A DNA stretch of 64,000 bases from Acidovorax sp. Leaf191. GTDB taxonomy: Bacteria; Pseudomonadota; Gammaproteobacteria; Burkholderiales; Burkholderiaceae_C. Below the pieces are notes generated by a model, which worked only from the letters and a program-made list of their open reading frames with translations, did no database searches and was not told the origin of the DNA. Shown in pieces: positions 46,389-55,106 of this stretch. The stretch lies in contig NZ_LMPT01000003.1 in the NCBI RefSeq assembly GCF_001424425.1, positions 57,260-121,259 of the forward strand. The letters are read 5' to 3'. The position numbers and the translations under genes are program-made. Within the stretch, counting starts at the first letter, position 1. Each line of letters opens with the position of its first letter.

Positions 46389-48518
46389 ATGATCCAACCG
46401 AACTTTTTGCGCACCGCCGTGGCCCACGCCGCCCTGCTGGCCGTGTGCAGTACAGCCCTGGCACAAACCAGCGCGGCGCCAGACCCTGCCGACCCGCCCG
46501 CAGCGGCGCCATCGTTGCGCCAGGTGGATGTGGTCGATTCGACCGCCGGCGCGGCAGCGACATCCGCACGGCGCGCGCAGAGCAGCTCGCGCCTGGGCCT
46601 GTCGGTGCTGGAGACGCCCCGCTCGGTCAGCGTGATCGACAACGCGCTGCTGGAGCAGCAGATGGCCACGACCGAGCGCGACGTGCTGCGCAACGCTTCG
46701 GGCGTGTCGATGCGCAGCGAGTACTACGGCTCGTACTCGCAGTTCTCCATCCGCGGGCTGTGGGCCAACAACACCTTCAACTTCCTGCGCGACGGCGCCA
46801 AGTTCGTCCACCTGCTGGACCCGCCACTGTTCAACATCGAGCGGGTCGAGGTCATCAAGGGCCCCGCCGCGCTGGAGTTCGGCCAGGTCGCGCCCGGCGG
46901 CCTCGTCAACTACGTGAGCAAGCGGCCCCAGGCCGAGGCGCTGCGCAACGTGAAGGTCGGCGTGGGCAGCGACGGCTGGCGCAACGCGGAGTTCGACCTC
47001 ACCGGCCCGCTCAACGCCGACGGCACGCTGCGCTACCGGCTCGATGGCGGCGCCAGCCGGGGCGGCAGCTTCGTGGACGGCAACACCCCGCGCAAGCAGG
47101 GCATCGCCGGCAGCCTGGAGTGGCAGATCACGCCCGACACCGTCTGGCGCGCGCAGGCCGAATACCAGGGCATCGACGGCGTCTCCACCGTGGGCCTGGC
47201 GGTGCCCGACCCCAAGAACCCGCGCAGTGCCGACGTGCTGCCGGTGGGCGCGTTCTACGGCGAGCCGTGGCTGACCACCGACGGCCGCATGCGCTTTTAC
47301 TCCACCGAACTGGAGCACCGCTTCACCGATGTGCTGCAGGGCCGCGTGCACCTGTCGCGCAACGAGACGAACCGCAACGTGAACCTGCCCTCGCCCATGG
47401 GCCCTGCCGCCAACGGCCGGGTCCCGCGCGGCTACTGGCTGGCACCCGGGCAGGAATACACGTCGGACACCGCGCTGGCCGAGCTGCGCGCCAAGGTGCA
47501 GACCGGCCCGGTGCAACACACCCTGCTGGCCGGCATGGACTGGCGCACCATCCAGGGCGTGTACGGCGCGCGCGCCACCGGCAACCTGGGTGCCGTCGAC
47601 CTGTACAACCCGGTGACGGGCCTCGTGCCGGCGGCAGCGTCCACCGGCGTGTCCCGGCTGTCCTCGGACGCGCGCAACACCGGTGTGTTCCTGCAGGACC
47701 GCCTGGTGCTGGGCGACTTCGGCCTGCTGCTGGGCCTGCGCCACGACCGCTTCAAGGACGCGTACTCCACGCCCGTCACCGACCTGAGCAAGACCCAGCC
47801 GAGTGCGGCGATCAGCTGGGAGCCGCGCCCTGGCACCATGCTCTACGCGAGCCACGCGCGCTCGTTCCAGGCCAACACCGGCACGCTGCTGTGGGGCGAC
47901 CGCGGCGCGCCGCCGTCGGAGGGCAAACAGCTGGAAGTGGGCTGGAAGCAGGAATGGCTGGACAAGCGCCTGATGACCACCGTGTCGGCCTTCGAGCTGG
48001 AGCTGACCAACGCGCCCGCCACCGACCCGCAGCACGCGGGCTACTCGGTGCTGACCGCGCGCCAGCGCATCCAGGGCGTGGAGCTGGAGCTGCAAGGCCG
48101 TATCACCCCCGGCTGGACGGTGACGGCCCAGGCCAGCTTCCAAAACCCCAAGGTGCTGGCCGACACCACCGCCGGGGCCAACGTGGGCAACCGCGTCGCG
48201 CTGGCCACGCGCCGCAACGCATCGCTGTGGACGCAGTACCGCCTGCCGCAACTGCCCGGCCTGTGGGTCGGCGGCGGCCTGGTGCACCAGGGCGACAAGT
48301 TCACCGCCAACGACAACAAGTGGCGCCTGCCGGGCTTCACCACGGTCGACCTGGCCGTGGGCTACCAGTTCGCAGGCGGCGTGCGGCTGCAGGCCAACCT
48401 GAAGAACGCGGGCAACCGCCGCTACTACCTGGACGGCACGGCCACGGCGGCCGGCTTTGGCACCGTGGTGCCCGGCCAGCCGCGCACGGTGCAGGTGTCG
48501 CTGGATTACACGTTCTGA
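46389..48518 (+). CDS. TonB-dependent siderophore receptor 4 (ferrichrome-type)
   Basis: A 709-aa outer-membrane receptor with a signal peptide ending TALAQT. The plug has ETPRSVSVIDNALLEQQMAT, FSIRGLWANNTFNFLRDGAK and VEVIKGPAALEFGQVAPGGL, typical of FhuA/FcuA-like ferrichrome receptors. The barrel ends RTVQVSLDYTF. No ribosome-binding site is visible: palindrome copy 5 and its tail occupy the space right before the ATG. Ligand assignment is by resemblance. Confidence 0.92.
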   Translation: MIQPNFLRTAVAHAALLAVCSTALAQTSAAPDPADPPAAAPSLRQVDVVDSTAGAAATSARRAQSSSRLGLSVLETPRSVSVIDNALLEQQMATTERDVLRNASGVSMRSEYYGSYSQFSIRGLWANNTFNFLRDGAKFVHLLDPPLFNIERVEVIKGPAALEFGQVAPGGLVNYVSKRPQAEALRNVKVGVGSDGWRNAEFDLTGPLNADGTLRYRLDGGASRGGSFVDGNTPRKQGIAGSLEWQITPDTVWRAQAEYQGIDGVSTVGLAVPDPKNPRSADVLPVGAFYGEPWLTTDGRMRFYSTELEHRFTDVLQGRVHLSRNETNRNVNLPSPMGPAANGRVPRGYWLAPGQEYTSDTALAELRAKVQTGPVQHTLLAGMDWRTIQGVYGARATGNLGAVDLYNPVTGLVPAAASTGVSRLSSDARNTGVFLQDRLVLGDFGLLLGLRHDRFKDAYSTPVTDLSKTQPSAAISWEPRPGTMLYASHARSFQANTGTLLWGDRGAPPSEGKQLEVGWKQEWLDKRLMTTVSAFELELTNAPATDPQHAGYSVLTARQRIQGVELELQGRITPGWTVTAQASFQNPKVLADTTAGANVGNRVALATRRNASLWTQYRLPQLPGLWVGGGLVHQGDKFTANDNKWRLPGFTTVDLAVGYQFAGGVRLQANLKNAGNRRYYLDGTATAAGFGTVVPGQPRTVQVSLDYTF

Positions 48519-48634
48519 CGGCAAGCGATTCCCCCACCCCGCCCGACCCACCACCCGCCCGCAGGCCAGCGCTTGCCCACGCAAGCCTGGCGCCTCGGGC
48601 CGGACAAGTTTTCAACCATCGGAGAAACAGCACC

Positions 48635-50827
48635 ATGAGATCTGGCACCATGAGATCTGGCACCACCGCCTGCCGCACCGCCATCGCGCAGGCCGCATTG
48701 CTCGCCCTGTGCGGCGCCGCCCACGCCCAGCAGGCCGCCACCGAAGGCACGGCCGCGCCCACGGCCGACAAGGCCCTGGCCCCCGTCACCGTGAGTGCGG
48801 GCAGCGAACAGGAAAGCCCCACCGCCCCAGTCACCGGCTTCGTCGCCAAACGGGCGCTGAGCGCCACCAAGACCGACACGCCCCTCATCGAAACCCCGCA
48901 GGCCATCAGCGTGATCACCCGCGACCAGATCGAGGCGCAGGGCGTGCAGACGCTGCGCCAGGTCACCGCGTACACGGCCGGGGCGGTGTCGAACTACTTC
49001 GACAGCCGCGTGGACAGCTTCGCCGCACGCGGCGGCACCGTGTCGCAGTACCAGGACGGCCTGCTGCGCACCTACGGCACCTACAACACCAGCCGGCCCG
49101 ACCCCTACACGCTGGAGCGGGTGGAGTTTCTGCGCGGGCCGACCTCGGTGCTGTACGGCCAGGGCAGCGTGGGTGGCGTGCTCAACCTCACCAGCAAGCG
49201 CCCGCAGGCCGAAACGCAGCGCGAGGTGCAGCTGCAGCTGGGCAACAACGCCCGCAAGCAGATCGCCGCCGACCTGACGGGTGCGCTCGACCAGGACGGT
49301 CAGTGGCTCTACCGCCTGGTGGCCGTGGGCCGCGACAGCGGCAGCCAGGTGGACCATGTGGACGACGACCGCCTGGTGTTCGCGCCCTCGCTCACCTGGA
49401 AGCCCAACGCCGACACCTCGCTCACGCTGCAGGCCCTGCACCAGAAGGACAAAAGCGGGTCGCTGATCGGCTTCTTCCCGTGGCAGGGCACGCAGCTGGC
49501 CAGCCGCTACGGCCAGATCCCGCGCAACACCTTCATCGGCGAGCCGGGCTGGGACGCCTTCGACACCACCAACAACTCCTGGGGCTACCTCTTCAGCCAC
49601 CGCCTGAACGCGGACTGGACGGTGCGCCAGAACCTGCGCCGCACCGTGAGCGAGGTGGACTACCGCACCATCTACACCAGCTTCACCGCCAACGCCGCCA
49701 CAGGCCGCCCCGCGCGCCCCGTGTTCAACAGCGACGCCCGCACCGTCGTGCGCGACGCGGTGTGGAACATCAACACCGGCCGCATGCTGCTGATCGACAC
49801 CCAGCTCGAAGGCAAGCTCAAGACCGGCAGCGCGGACCACACCCTGCTCGCAGGCCTGGACGTGCAGCGCAACCACACCGGCCAGCAGGCCTGGCGCGCC
49901 GTGGCACCGGCCATCGACGTGTACAACCCGGTGTACGGCAACTTCACGCCGCCCACCACGGCGCAGCTGGTGCGGCAACCGAACGTGGTGCAAAAGCAGC
50001 TGGGCTTTTACCTGCAGGACCAGATCAAGTGGGACCGCTGGACCGCCACGCTGGGCCTTCGCCACGACAGCGCCCAGACCGACACCGTGGGGCGCCCTGC
50101 AGCCGCGGTCGATGACAAGGCCTGGACCAAGCGTGCAGGCTTCACCTACCAGATGGACGGCGGCTGGGCACCGTACGCGGGCTATTCCGAGTCCTTCCAG
50201 CCGCTGGGCGGCGTGGACGCGTACGGCACGGCCTTCAAGCCACAGCGCGGCGAGCAGTGGGAGGCCGGCGTGAAATGGCAACCCGCCGGCCAGGGCATCA
50301 GCGCCTTCGCGGCGGTCTACCAGCTGCGCGAGAAGAACCGCAAGACCAACGACCCCGGCAATCCGCTCAACAGCCTGCAGATCGGCGAAGTCAAGGTGCG
50401 GGGGTTCGAAGCCGAAGTGCAGGCCAGCCTGGCCCGCCAGTGGGACTTCACCCTGGGCTACGCCTTCACCGACGCGAAGATCAGCCGCAGCAACGCAGGC
50501 GACCAGGGCACCCCCGTGGCCAGCGTGCCCAAGCACACCGCATCGGCCTGGCTGAGCCACCGCTTCGCCAGCGAAGGCCGCGGTGGCTGGACGGTGGGCG
50601 CCGGCGTGCGCTACACCGGCTCCCAGTGGAGCGGCACCAGCGCCATCAGCACCCCGGCCGCAACCCTGGCCGATGCGATGGTCGCGTACGACGCCGGCGA
50701 CTGGCGCGTGGCCTTCAACGTGGTGAACCTGGCGGACAAGGTGCACATCACGCAGTGCCTGGCGCGGGGGGACTGCTTCTATGGGCAGGCGAGGACGTAC
50801 ACGTTGACGTCGACGTACCGGTTCTGA
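48635..50827 (+). CDS. TonB-dependent siderophore receptor 5 (FhuA-like)
   Basis: A 730-aa outer-membrane receptor. The first five codons are duplicated: ATGAGATCTGGCACC occurs twice in tandem, so translation may begin at 48635 or 48650; GGAG stands about 10 nt before the first. A signal peptide (AIAQAALLALCGAAHAQQ) is followed by LAPVTVSAGSEQ. The plug has ETPQAISVITRDQIEAQGVQ, FAARGGTVSQYQDGLL and VEFLRGPTSVLYGQGSVGGV. The C-terminal CLARGDCFYGQARTY pair of cysteines resembles the FhuA end. The open frame continues upstream through receptor 4 but that is a shadow. Its plug and end make a ferrichrome-type ligand likely. Confidence 0.92.
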   Translation: MRSGTMRSGTTACRTAIAQAALLALCGAAHAQQAATEGTAAPTADKALAPVTVSAGSEQESPTAPVTGFVAKRALSATKTDTPLIETPQAISVITRDQIEAQGVQTLRQVTAYTAGAVSNYFDSRVDSFAARGGTVSQYQDGLLRTYGTYNTSRPDPYTLERVEFLRGPTSVLYGQGSVGGVLNLTSKRPQAETQREVQLQLGNNARKQIAADLTGALDQDGQWLYRLVAVGRDSGSQVDHVDDDRLVFAPSLTWKPNADTSLTLQALHQKDKSGSLIGFFPWQGTQLASRYGQIPRNTFIGEPGWDAFDTTNNSWGYLFSHRLNADWTVRQNLRRTVSEVDYRTIYTSFTANAATGRPARPVFNSDARTVVRDAVWNINTGRMLLIDTQLEGKLKTGSADHTLLAGLDVQRNHTGQQAWRAVAPAIDVYNPVYGNFTPPTTAQLVRQPNVVQKQLGFYLQDQIKWDRWTATLGLRHDSAQTDTVGRPAAAVDDKAWTKRAGFTYQMDGGWAPYAGYSESFQPLGGVDAYGTAFKPQRGEQWEAGVKWQPAGQGISAFAAVYQLREKNRKTNDPGNPLNSLQIGEVKVRGFEAEVQASLARQWDFTLGYAFTDAKISRSNAGDQGTPVASVPKHTASAWLSHRFASEGRGGWTVGAGVRYTGSQWSGTSAISTPAATLADAMVAYDAGDWRVAFNVVNLADKVHITQCLARGDCFYGQARTYTLTSTYRF

Positions 50828-50927
50828 GGATTCGATACATCCCGGTTTGAAATGGCCCCTCACGCAAAACCGGGCCTGCGCGCCCGATGAAAGGGCAGCT
50901 GCAGCTATATAAAAGATAGCAAGATGG

Positions 50928-50959
50928 AAACCCCTGCGCAACCGGCGCGTTGGGGTTTT
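50928..50959 (+). terminator. Probable terminator after receptor 5
   Basis: AAACCCC-t-GCGC-aaccg-GCGC-gt-TGGGGTTTT forms a bulged hairpin ending in TTTT, 101 nt after the receptor stop. A fragment of the dispersed palindrome tail (cagctatataaaagatagc) lies just before it. Confidence 0.6.
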
Positions 50960-50984
50960 CTGCTGAAAGACAAAACCCTTTGAT

Positions 50985-51038
50985 TTGACAAGCTTGCTTG
51001 GGGTGCTCACAATTAAACCAGTCATCTGACTAGTCTGA
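50985..51038 (+). promoter_or_regulatory. Promoter and operator of the toxin-antitoxin pair
   Basis: TTGACA at 50985-50990 is a perfect -35 box with an AT-rich CACAATTA 17-19 bp further on. Just after it, AGTC-atct-GACT (51020-51031) overlaps the palindrome GACTAGTC (51028-51035), a likely binding site for the antitoxin, which represses its own operon in this family. Confidence 0.55.
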
Positions 51039-51047
51039 TTAAATACC

Positions 51048-51305
51048 ATGCACACTTGGCCAGTTCAAGACGCGAAAGCGCGGTTCAGCGAATTTCTCGA
51101 TGCCTGTCTTACGGAAGGGCCTCAATTGGTGACCCGCAGAGGTGCCGAAGCTGCGGTCCTCGTGCCGGTAGGCGAGTGGCGCCGACTGCAAGCAACTGCG
51201 CGACCCTCACTCAAACAACTGCTGCTGTCCGACGAGGCGCGCGGGGACCTGCCGTTGCCCTCGCGCGGCCGCGCGCAGCGACGCTCTGTGGAGCCGTTCG
51301 CATGA
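51048..51305 (+). CDS. Type II antitoxin, Phd/YefM family
   Basis: An 85-aa antitoxin. The N-terminal DNA-binding part MHTWPVQDAKARFSEFLDAC and QLVTRRGAEAAVLVPVGEW is the Phd/YefM fold; the C-terminal tail (PSLKQLLLSDEARGDLPLPS) would wrap around the toxin. There is no clear ribosome site, and the transcript leader may be very short. It overlaps the toxin gene as ATGA, ensuring that antitoxin is made with toxin. Confidence 0.92.
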   Translation: MHTWPVQDAKARFSEFLDACLTEGPQLVTRRGAEAAVLVPVGEWRRLQATARPSLKQLLLSDEARGDLPLPSRGRAQRRSVEPFA

Positions 51306-51724
51306 CGCAGGGCTATCTGCTGGACACCAACATAGTGTCCGAGTTGCGCAGGCAGCGGCCTCACGGTGCGGTGGTCGCTTGGCTGCAATCACTGGACGAC
51401 ACGCAACTGTTCCTGTCGGCCGTCACGCTGGGAGAGATCCAGTCCGGCGTCGAGTTGACGCGCGATCAAGCCCCGCAGAAAGCTGCCGATATCGAGTCTT
51501 GGCTGGAACGCGTGGCCGAGACCTACAACATTCTGCCCATGGACGCGGCCGCCTTCCGTGCCTGGGCCCGGCTGATGCACCGGAAATCGAACACCTTGTA
51601 CGAAGACGCCATGATTGCCGCTACGGCGGGCGTGAACGGGCTCACAGTGGCGACGAGGAACGTGGCGGATTTTGCTGCGTTAGGTGTCCAGGTGTTCAAC
51701 CCTTTCGAAGCGACAGCGAACTAG
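51302..51724 (+). CDS. Type II toxin, VapC-type PIN-domain ribonuclease
   Basis: A 140-aa PIN-domain RNase. Acidic active-site residues are in LLDTNIVSE (D8 and E13-E14 region), GEIQSGVE near residue 45 and YEDAMIAATA near residue 100, with TVATRNVADFAAL at the end. The full set suggests an active enzyme. It is preceded by a Phd-type antitoxin, a common partner for plasmid-type VapC. The pair stands at the right end of the siderophore island. Confidence 0.93.
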   Translation: MTQGYLLDTNIVSELRRQRPHGAVVAWLQSLDDTQLFLSAVTLGEIQSGVELTRDQAPQKAADIESWLERVAETYNILPMDAAAFRAWARLMHRKSNTLYEDAMIAATAGVNGLTVATRNVADFAALGVQVFNPFEATAN

Positions 51725-51799
51725 GCGAAAGGCCGAGGCGCTCGGCACCAGCACCAGCAGCATCGGCTTTGGCGGTGGCTGGTGCGCATATCCTCGATG

Positions 51800-51849
51800 A
51801 AAAAAGCCTGGATATGGCTGCGAAAACTCCGCAACACATACCCAGGCTT
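51800..51849 (-). terminator. Probable terminator of the aldehyde dehydrogenase gene
   Basis: On the minus strand AAGCCTGG and CCAGGCTT enclose a 33-nt loop and are followed by TTTT, 59 nt after the gene's stop. The stem is good, the loop long. Confidence 0.5.
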
Positions 51850-51907
51850 CGTGGCAGCACGACGCGGCGCCACAGGGACGCCACCCAGCGAAACTGCGAA
51901 CGCGCTC

Positions 51908-53344
51908 CTACACGTTCATGATCGACACGAGGCGCGTGTTCAGATGCGCTTCGATGGCTTCGGGGCCGCCTTCGGAGCCGTAGCCCGAATCTTTGAGGCC
52001 GCCGAACGGCAGCTCTGCGGCAGGGGCTGCTGCCTGGTTGATCCAGAGCATGCCCACTTCCAGGCGCTGGGCCAGCAGGTGGGCGTTCTTCAGCGACGTG
52101 GTGAAGGCGTAGCCGGCCAGGCCGAACGGCAGGCGATTGGCTTCGGCAATCGCGTCCTCGATCTTCTCGAAGCCGCGCACGGCGGCCACGGGGCCGAAGG
52201 GCTCTTCGTTGAAGATGCGGGCCGACAGGGGCACGTCGTTGAGCACCGTGGGCTGGAAGAAGTTGCCTTCGGTGCCGATGCGCTCGCCGCCCGTGGCCAC
52301 CTGCGCGCCCTGCTGCACGGCGTCGGCCAGCAGGTCGGCCATGGCGGTGATGCGGCGGGGGTTGGCCAGCGGGCCCATCTGCGTACCGGCCGTGAGGCCA
52401 TCGCCCACCTTCAGGCCCTGCGCGTACTTGGCGAACGCCGCCACGAAGTCGGCGCGGATGCTCTCGTGCACCAGATAGCGGGTGGGGGAGATGCAGACCT
52501 GGCCCGCGTTGCGGAACTTGGCGCCGCTGCTGATCTTGATGGCCAGTTCCAGGTCGGCGTCTTGCGCCACGATGACCGGTGCATGGCCGCCCAGCTCCAT
52601 GGTCACGCGCTTCATGTGCTTGCCGGCGAGGGCCGCCAGCTGCTTGCCCACGGGCGTGGAGCCGGTGAACGTGACCTTGCGGATGATGGGGTGCGGGATC
52701 AGATAGTTGGAGATTTCAGCCGGGTCGCCATAGACCAGGCCCACGGTGCCGGCAGGCACACCCGCATCGGCAAACGCGCGGATCAGCTCTGCGGGGCTGG
52801 CCGGGGTTTCTTCGGGCGCCTTGACCAGGATGGAGCAGCCTGCGCCCAGCGCGGCGGCGAGCTTGCGCACGACCTGGTTGATGGGGAAGTTCCACGGCGT
52901 GAAGGCCGCCACGGGGCCCACGGGGTCCTTGAGCACCATCTGCGTGGCCTTCAGGTTGCGCGAGGGCACGATGCGGCCATACACGCGCAGGGACTCGTCG
53001 GCAAACCATTCGATGATGTCGGCCGACGCCATGGTCTCGACCTTGGCTTCGGCCAGGGGCTTGCCTTGCTCCTGCACCATGATGGCGGCGATCGCATCGG
53101 CGCGCTCACGCATCAGCGCAGCGGCGCGGCGCATGGTCTTGGCGCGCTCGGCGGCGGGGATGTCGCGCCAGGCTTCGAAGCCCTTTTGCGCAGCGTCCAG
53201 GGCGCGGTCCAGGTCGGCCTTGCTGGCATGGGCCACGCGGCCGATTTCCTTGCCGGTGGACGGGTTGAACACGCCGATGGTCTTGCCGTCGGCGGCGTCC
53301 TGCCACTGGCCGGCGATGAAGAGTTGGGTACTGGGGTAGCTCAT
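51908..53344 (-). CDS. gabD: Succinate-semialdehyde dehydrogenase
   Basis: A 478-aa NAD(P)-dependent aldehyde dehydrogenase, most like GabD, oxidising succinate semialdehyde to succinate at the end of the GABA shunt. [30 protein letters not shown], the general base E250 in MELGGHAP and nucleophile C284 in [11 protein letters not shown] are in place, and [10 protein letters not shown] follows. Length is typical. AGGAG precedes the ATG. It stands alone, with no transaminase gene beside it, so other semialdehydes remain possible. Confidence 0.92.
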   Translation of the reverse strand: MSYPSTQLFIAGQWQDAADGKTIGVFNPSTGKEIGRVAHASKADLDRALDAAQKGFEAWRDIPAAERAKTMRRAAALMRERADAIAAIMVQEQGKPLAEAKVETMASADIIEWFADESLRVYGRIVPSRNLKATQMVLKDPVGPVAAFTPWNFPINQVVRKLAAALGAGCSILVKAPEETPASPAELIRAFADAGVPAGTVGLVYGDPAEISNYLIPHPIIRKVTFTGSTPVGKQLAALAGKHMKRVTMELGGHAPVIVAQDADLELAIKISSGAKFRNAGQVCISPTRYLVHESIRADFVAAFAKYAQGLKVGDGLTAGTQMGPLANPRRITAMADLLADAVQQGAQVATGGERIGTEGNFFQPTVLNDVPLSARIFNEEPFGPVAAVRGFEKIEDAIAEANRLPFGLAGYAFTTSLKNAHLLAQRLEVGMLWINQAAAPAAELPFGGLKDSGYGSEGGPEAIEAHLNTRLVSIMNV

Positions 53345-53512
53345 GCAAAGGCTCCTGATGACGAAACGGTGGGACGGAAAGCGCTGGACCTGCCCCGGGG
53401 GCCTTGCCGCGCGCGAAACCAGACACTATAGGCGCCAGCGCGGCGCCCCGCAGAAGGAGCGCGGGAACCCCGCCCTGCGGGGCTGGCTATTGGACAGGCA
53501 CAGCTGCAGAGA

Positions 53513-55030
53513 CTACTGGGACACCGCGGCCAACCTGGCCTGCGCGTCGTCACCCCAGCCCCCACCCAGCGCGCGGATCAGGCCCACCGTGGCCACGTAC
53601 TGTGCGGTGCGCACCTGCAGCTCCTGGCGGCGGTTGCGCAGTTCGCTGCGGCGCGCGTCCAGCAGCTCCAGCTGGCTCACCAGGCCGTTGCGGTAGCGCG
53701 CGTCGGACAGCTGCGTCGCACGGCGTGCGGCCGTCACGGCGCGGGCCTGCGCCTCGGCCTGGCCCGACAGCAGGCGCAGCGAGCTGAGCTGGTCTTCCAC
53801 GTCGCGGAAGGCGTTGAGCACCTGGCCACGGTGGTCCGCCAGCGCGGCCTCCAGGCGGGCCTTGGCGCCCTGCACCTGCGCATCGCGCTGGCCGCCGTCG
53901 AAGATGGGCAGCGACAGCAGCGCGCTCACGCCCCACGCGCGAGCCGACCACTTGAACAGGTCACCGAGCTCGGGCGATGCATGCCCCGCATTGCCGGTGA
54001 GCGTGACCGCCGGGAACCACGCGGTCTGCGCCACGCCCACGCGGGCCTGCGCGGCCAGCACGGCGGACTGCGCGGCCGACACGTCGGGGCGCCGCGCCAG
54101 CACGGTGCCGGGCACACCGGGCGGGATGACGGGCAAGGCGGCATCGGTGGCCGCCGCCGGCAGCGTGAAGCCGCTGGCCACATCGCCCACCAGCACGGCC
54201 AGCGCGTTGGTCAGCAAGGCTTGCTGGCGCTGCAGTGCCAGCGACTCGGACTCGGTGGAAGACACCTCGGCCTGCACGCGGGCCACGTCCAGCTCGGCCA
54301 CATCGCCGGCCTGCAGGCGGCGCTGCGTGAGGCGCAGGGTGTCCTGGTAGGCAGCCAGGCTCTCGTTCACCAGGATCTGCTCGGCCTGCACCGAGCGCAG
54401 CTGCAGGTACGTCTGCGCCACATCGGCCTGCACCAGGAGGCGCGTGCTCTGCAGCAGGGCGTCGCGGGCATCGGCATCCAGGCGCGCGGCATCGCTGGTC
54501 TGCGACAGGCGGCCGAACAGGTCCAGTTCATACGATGCGTTGAGGCCTGCCGTGCCCAGCGTGGACGGCGATGAGCTGCCCGTGCTGCTGGCACCGGCCT
54601 GGCGCGACACGCCCGCCGACGCGCCGATCTGCACGGACCGTGCTGCGTCGGCCGAGCGCAGCAGCGAGCGCGCTTCGGCCAGCCGCGCAGCCGCCTGCTG
54701 GATGCTGGTGTTGGCCGTGCCTGCGCGCTGCACCAGGTCGGCCAGCACCGGGTCTTGAAAGCCCAGCCACCATTCGCCGCGCGGCTGCGCCTCGGCGGGT
54801 GGGGCCACGGTCCAGGGTGCGACGGGCAGGGCCGCGCCGCCGGCGCTGAAGCTCTCGGGCACGGCCACGCCGGCATGGGGTGCGGGTGCCACGGGCTGGG
54901 TCATGCACCCGGCCAGCACCAGGGCCGCGGCCAGGGGGGCCAGCAGGCTGAGCCTGCGCGAAGGCGCTGGCGCTGCCGCCGTTACCGCGTTGGCGGCATC
55001 AGCGTTCTTGTTCGACAAAAAATCCATCAT
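53513..55030 (-). CDS. Outer-membrane efflux lipoprotein (OprM/NodT family)
   Basis: A 505-aa outer-membrane channel of a tripartite drug pump. The signal ends in the lipobox LAGC (LAAALVLAGCMTQ), so the protein is lipid-anchored. TolC-type helical repeats follow (TANTSIQQAAARLAEARSLL, LDLFGRLSQTSDAARLD, then the second unit with VNAFRDVEDQLSSLRLLSGQ). Two ATGs at 55030 and 55027 are equivalent. It is the third gene of the RND operon, 76 nt after the pump gene. Confidence 0.94.
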   Translation of the reverse strand: MMDFLSNKNADAANAVTAAAPAPSRRLSLLAPLAAALVLAGCMTQPVAPAPHAGVAVPESFSAGGAALPVAPWTVAPPAEAQPRGEWWLGFQDPVLADLVQRAGTANTSIQQAAARLAEARSLLRSADAARSVQIGASAGVSRQAGASSTGSSSPSTLGTAGLNASYELDLFGRLSQTSDAARLDADARDALLQSTRLLVQADVAQTYLQLRSVQAEQILVNESLAAYQDTLRLTQRRLQAGDVAELDVARVQAEVSSTESESLALQRQQALLTNALAVLVGDVASGFTLPAAATDAALPVIPPGVPGTVLARRPDVSAAQSAVLAAQARVGVAQTAWFPAVTLTGNAGHASPELGDLFKWSARAWGVSALLSLPIFDGGQRDAQVQGAKARLEAALADHRGQVLNAFRDVEDQLSSLRLLSGQAEAQARAVTAARRATQLSDARYRNGLVSQLELLDARRSELRNRRQELQVRTAQYVATVGLIRALGGGWGDDAQARLAAVSQ

Positions 55031-55106
55031 GGTCGGTCTCCTGCCCGCCCTGCTGCCAGGGGCAGCGCGGCGCGGACGGTGGTATTGAAAATGGCCAGGG
55101 AGCCCA

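Noticed and set aside
46445..48634. Upstream extension of receptor 5 by 730 codons
   Set aside because: The frame is open through receptor 4, but in the wrong frame for that gene; the real start, with signal peptide, is at 48635.
51048..51724. Evidence for a prophage or integrative element at the toxin-antitoxin pair
   Set aside because: No integrase, att-like direct repeats or phage genes are present; the pair stands between ordinary chromosomal genes.
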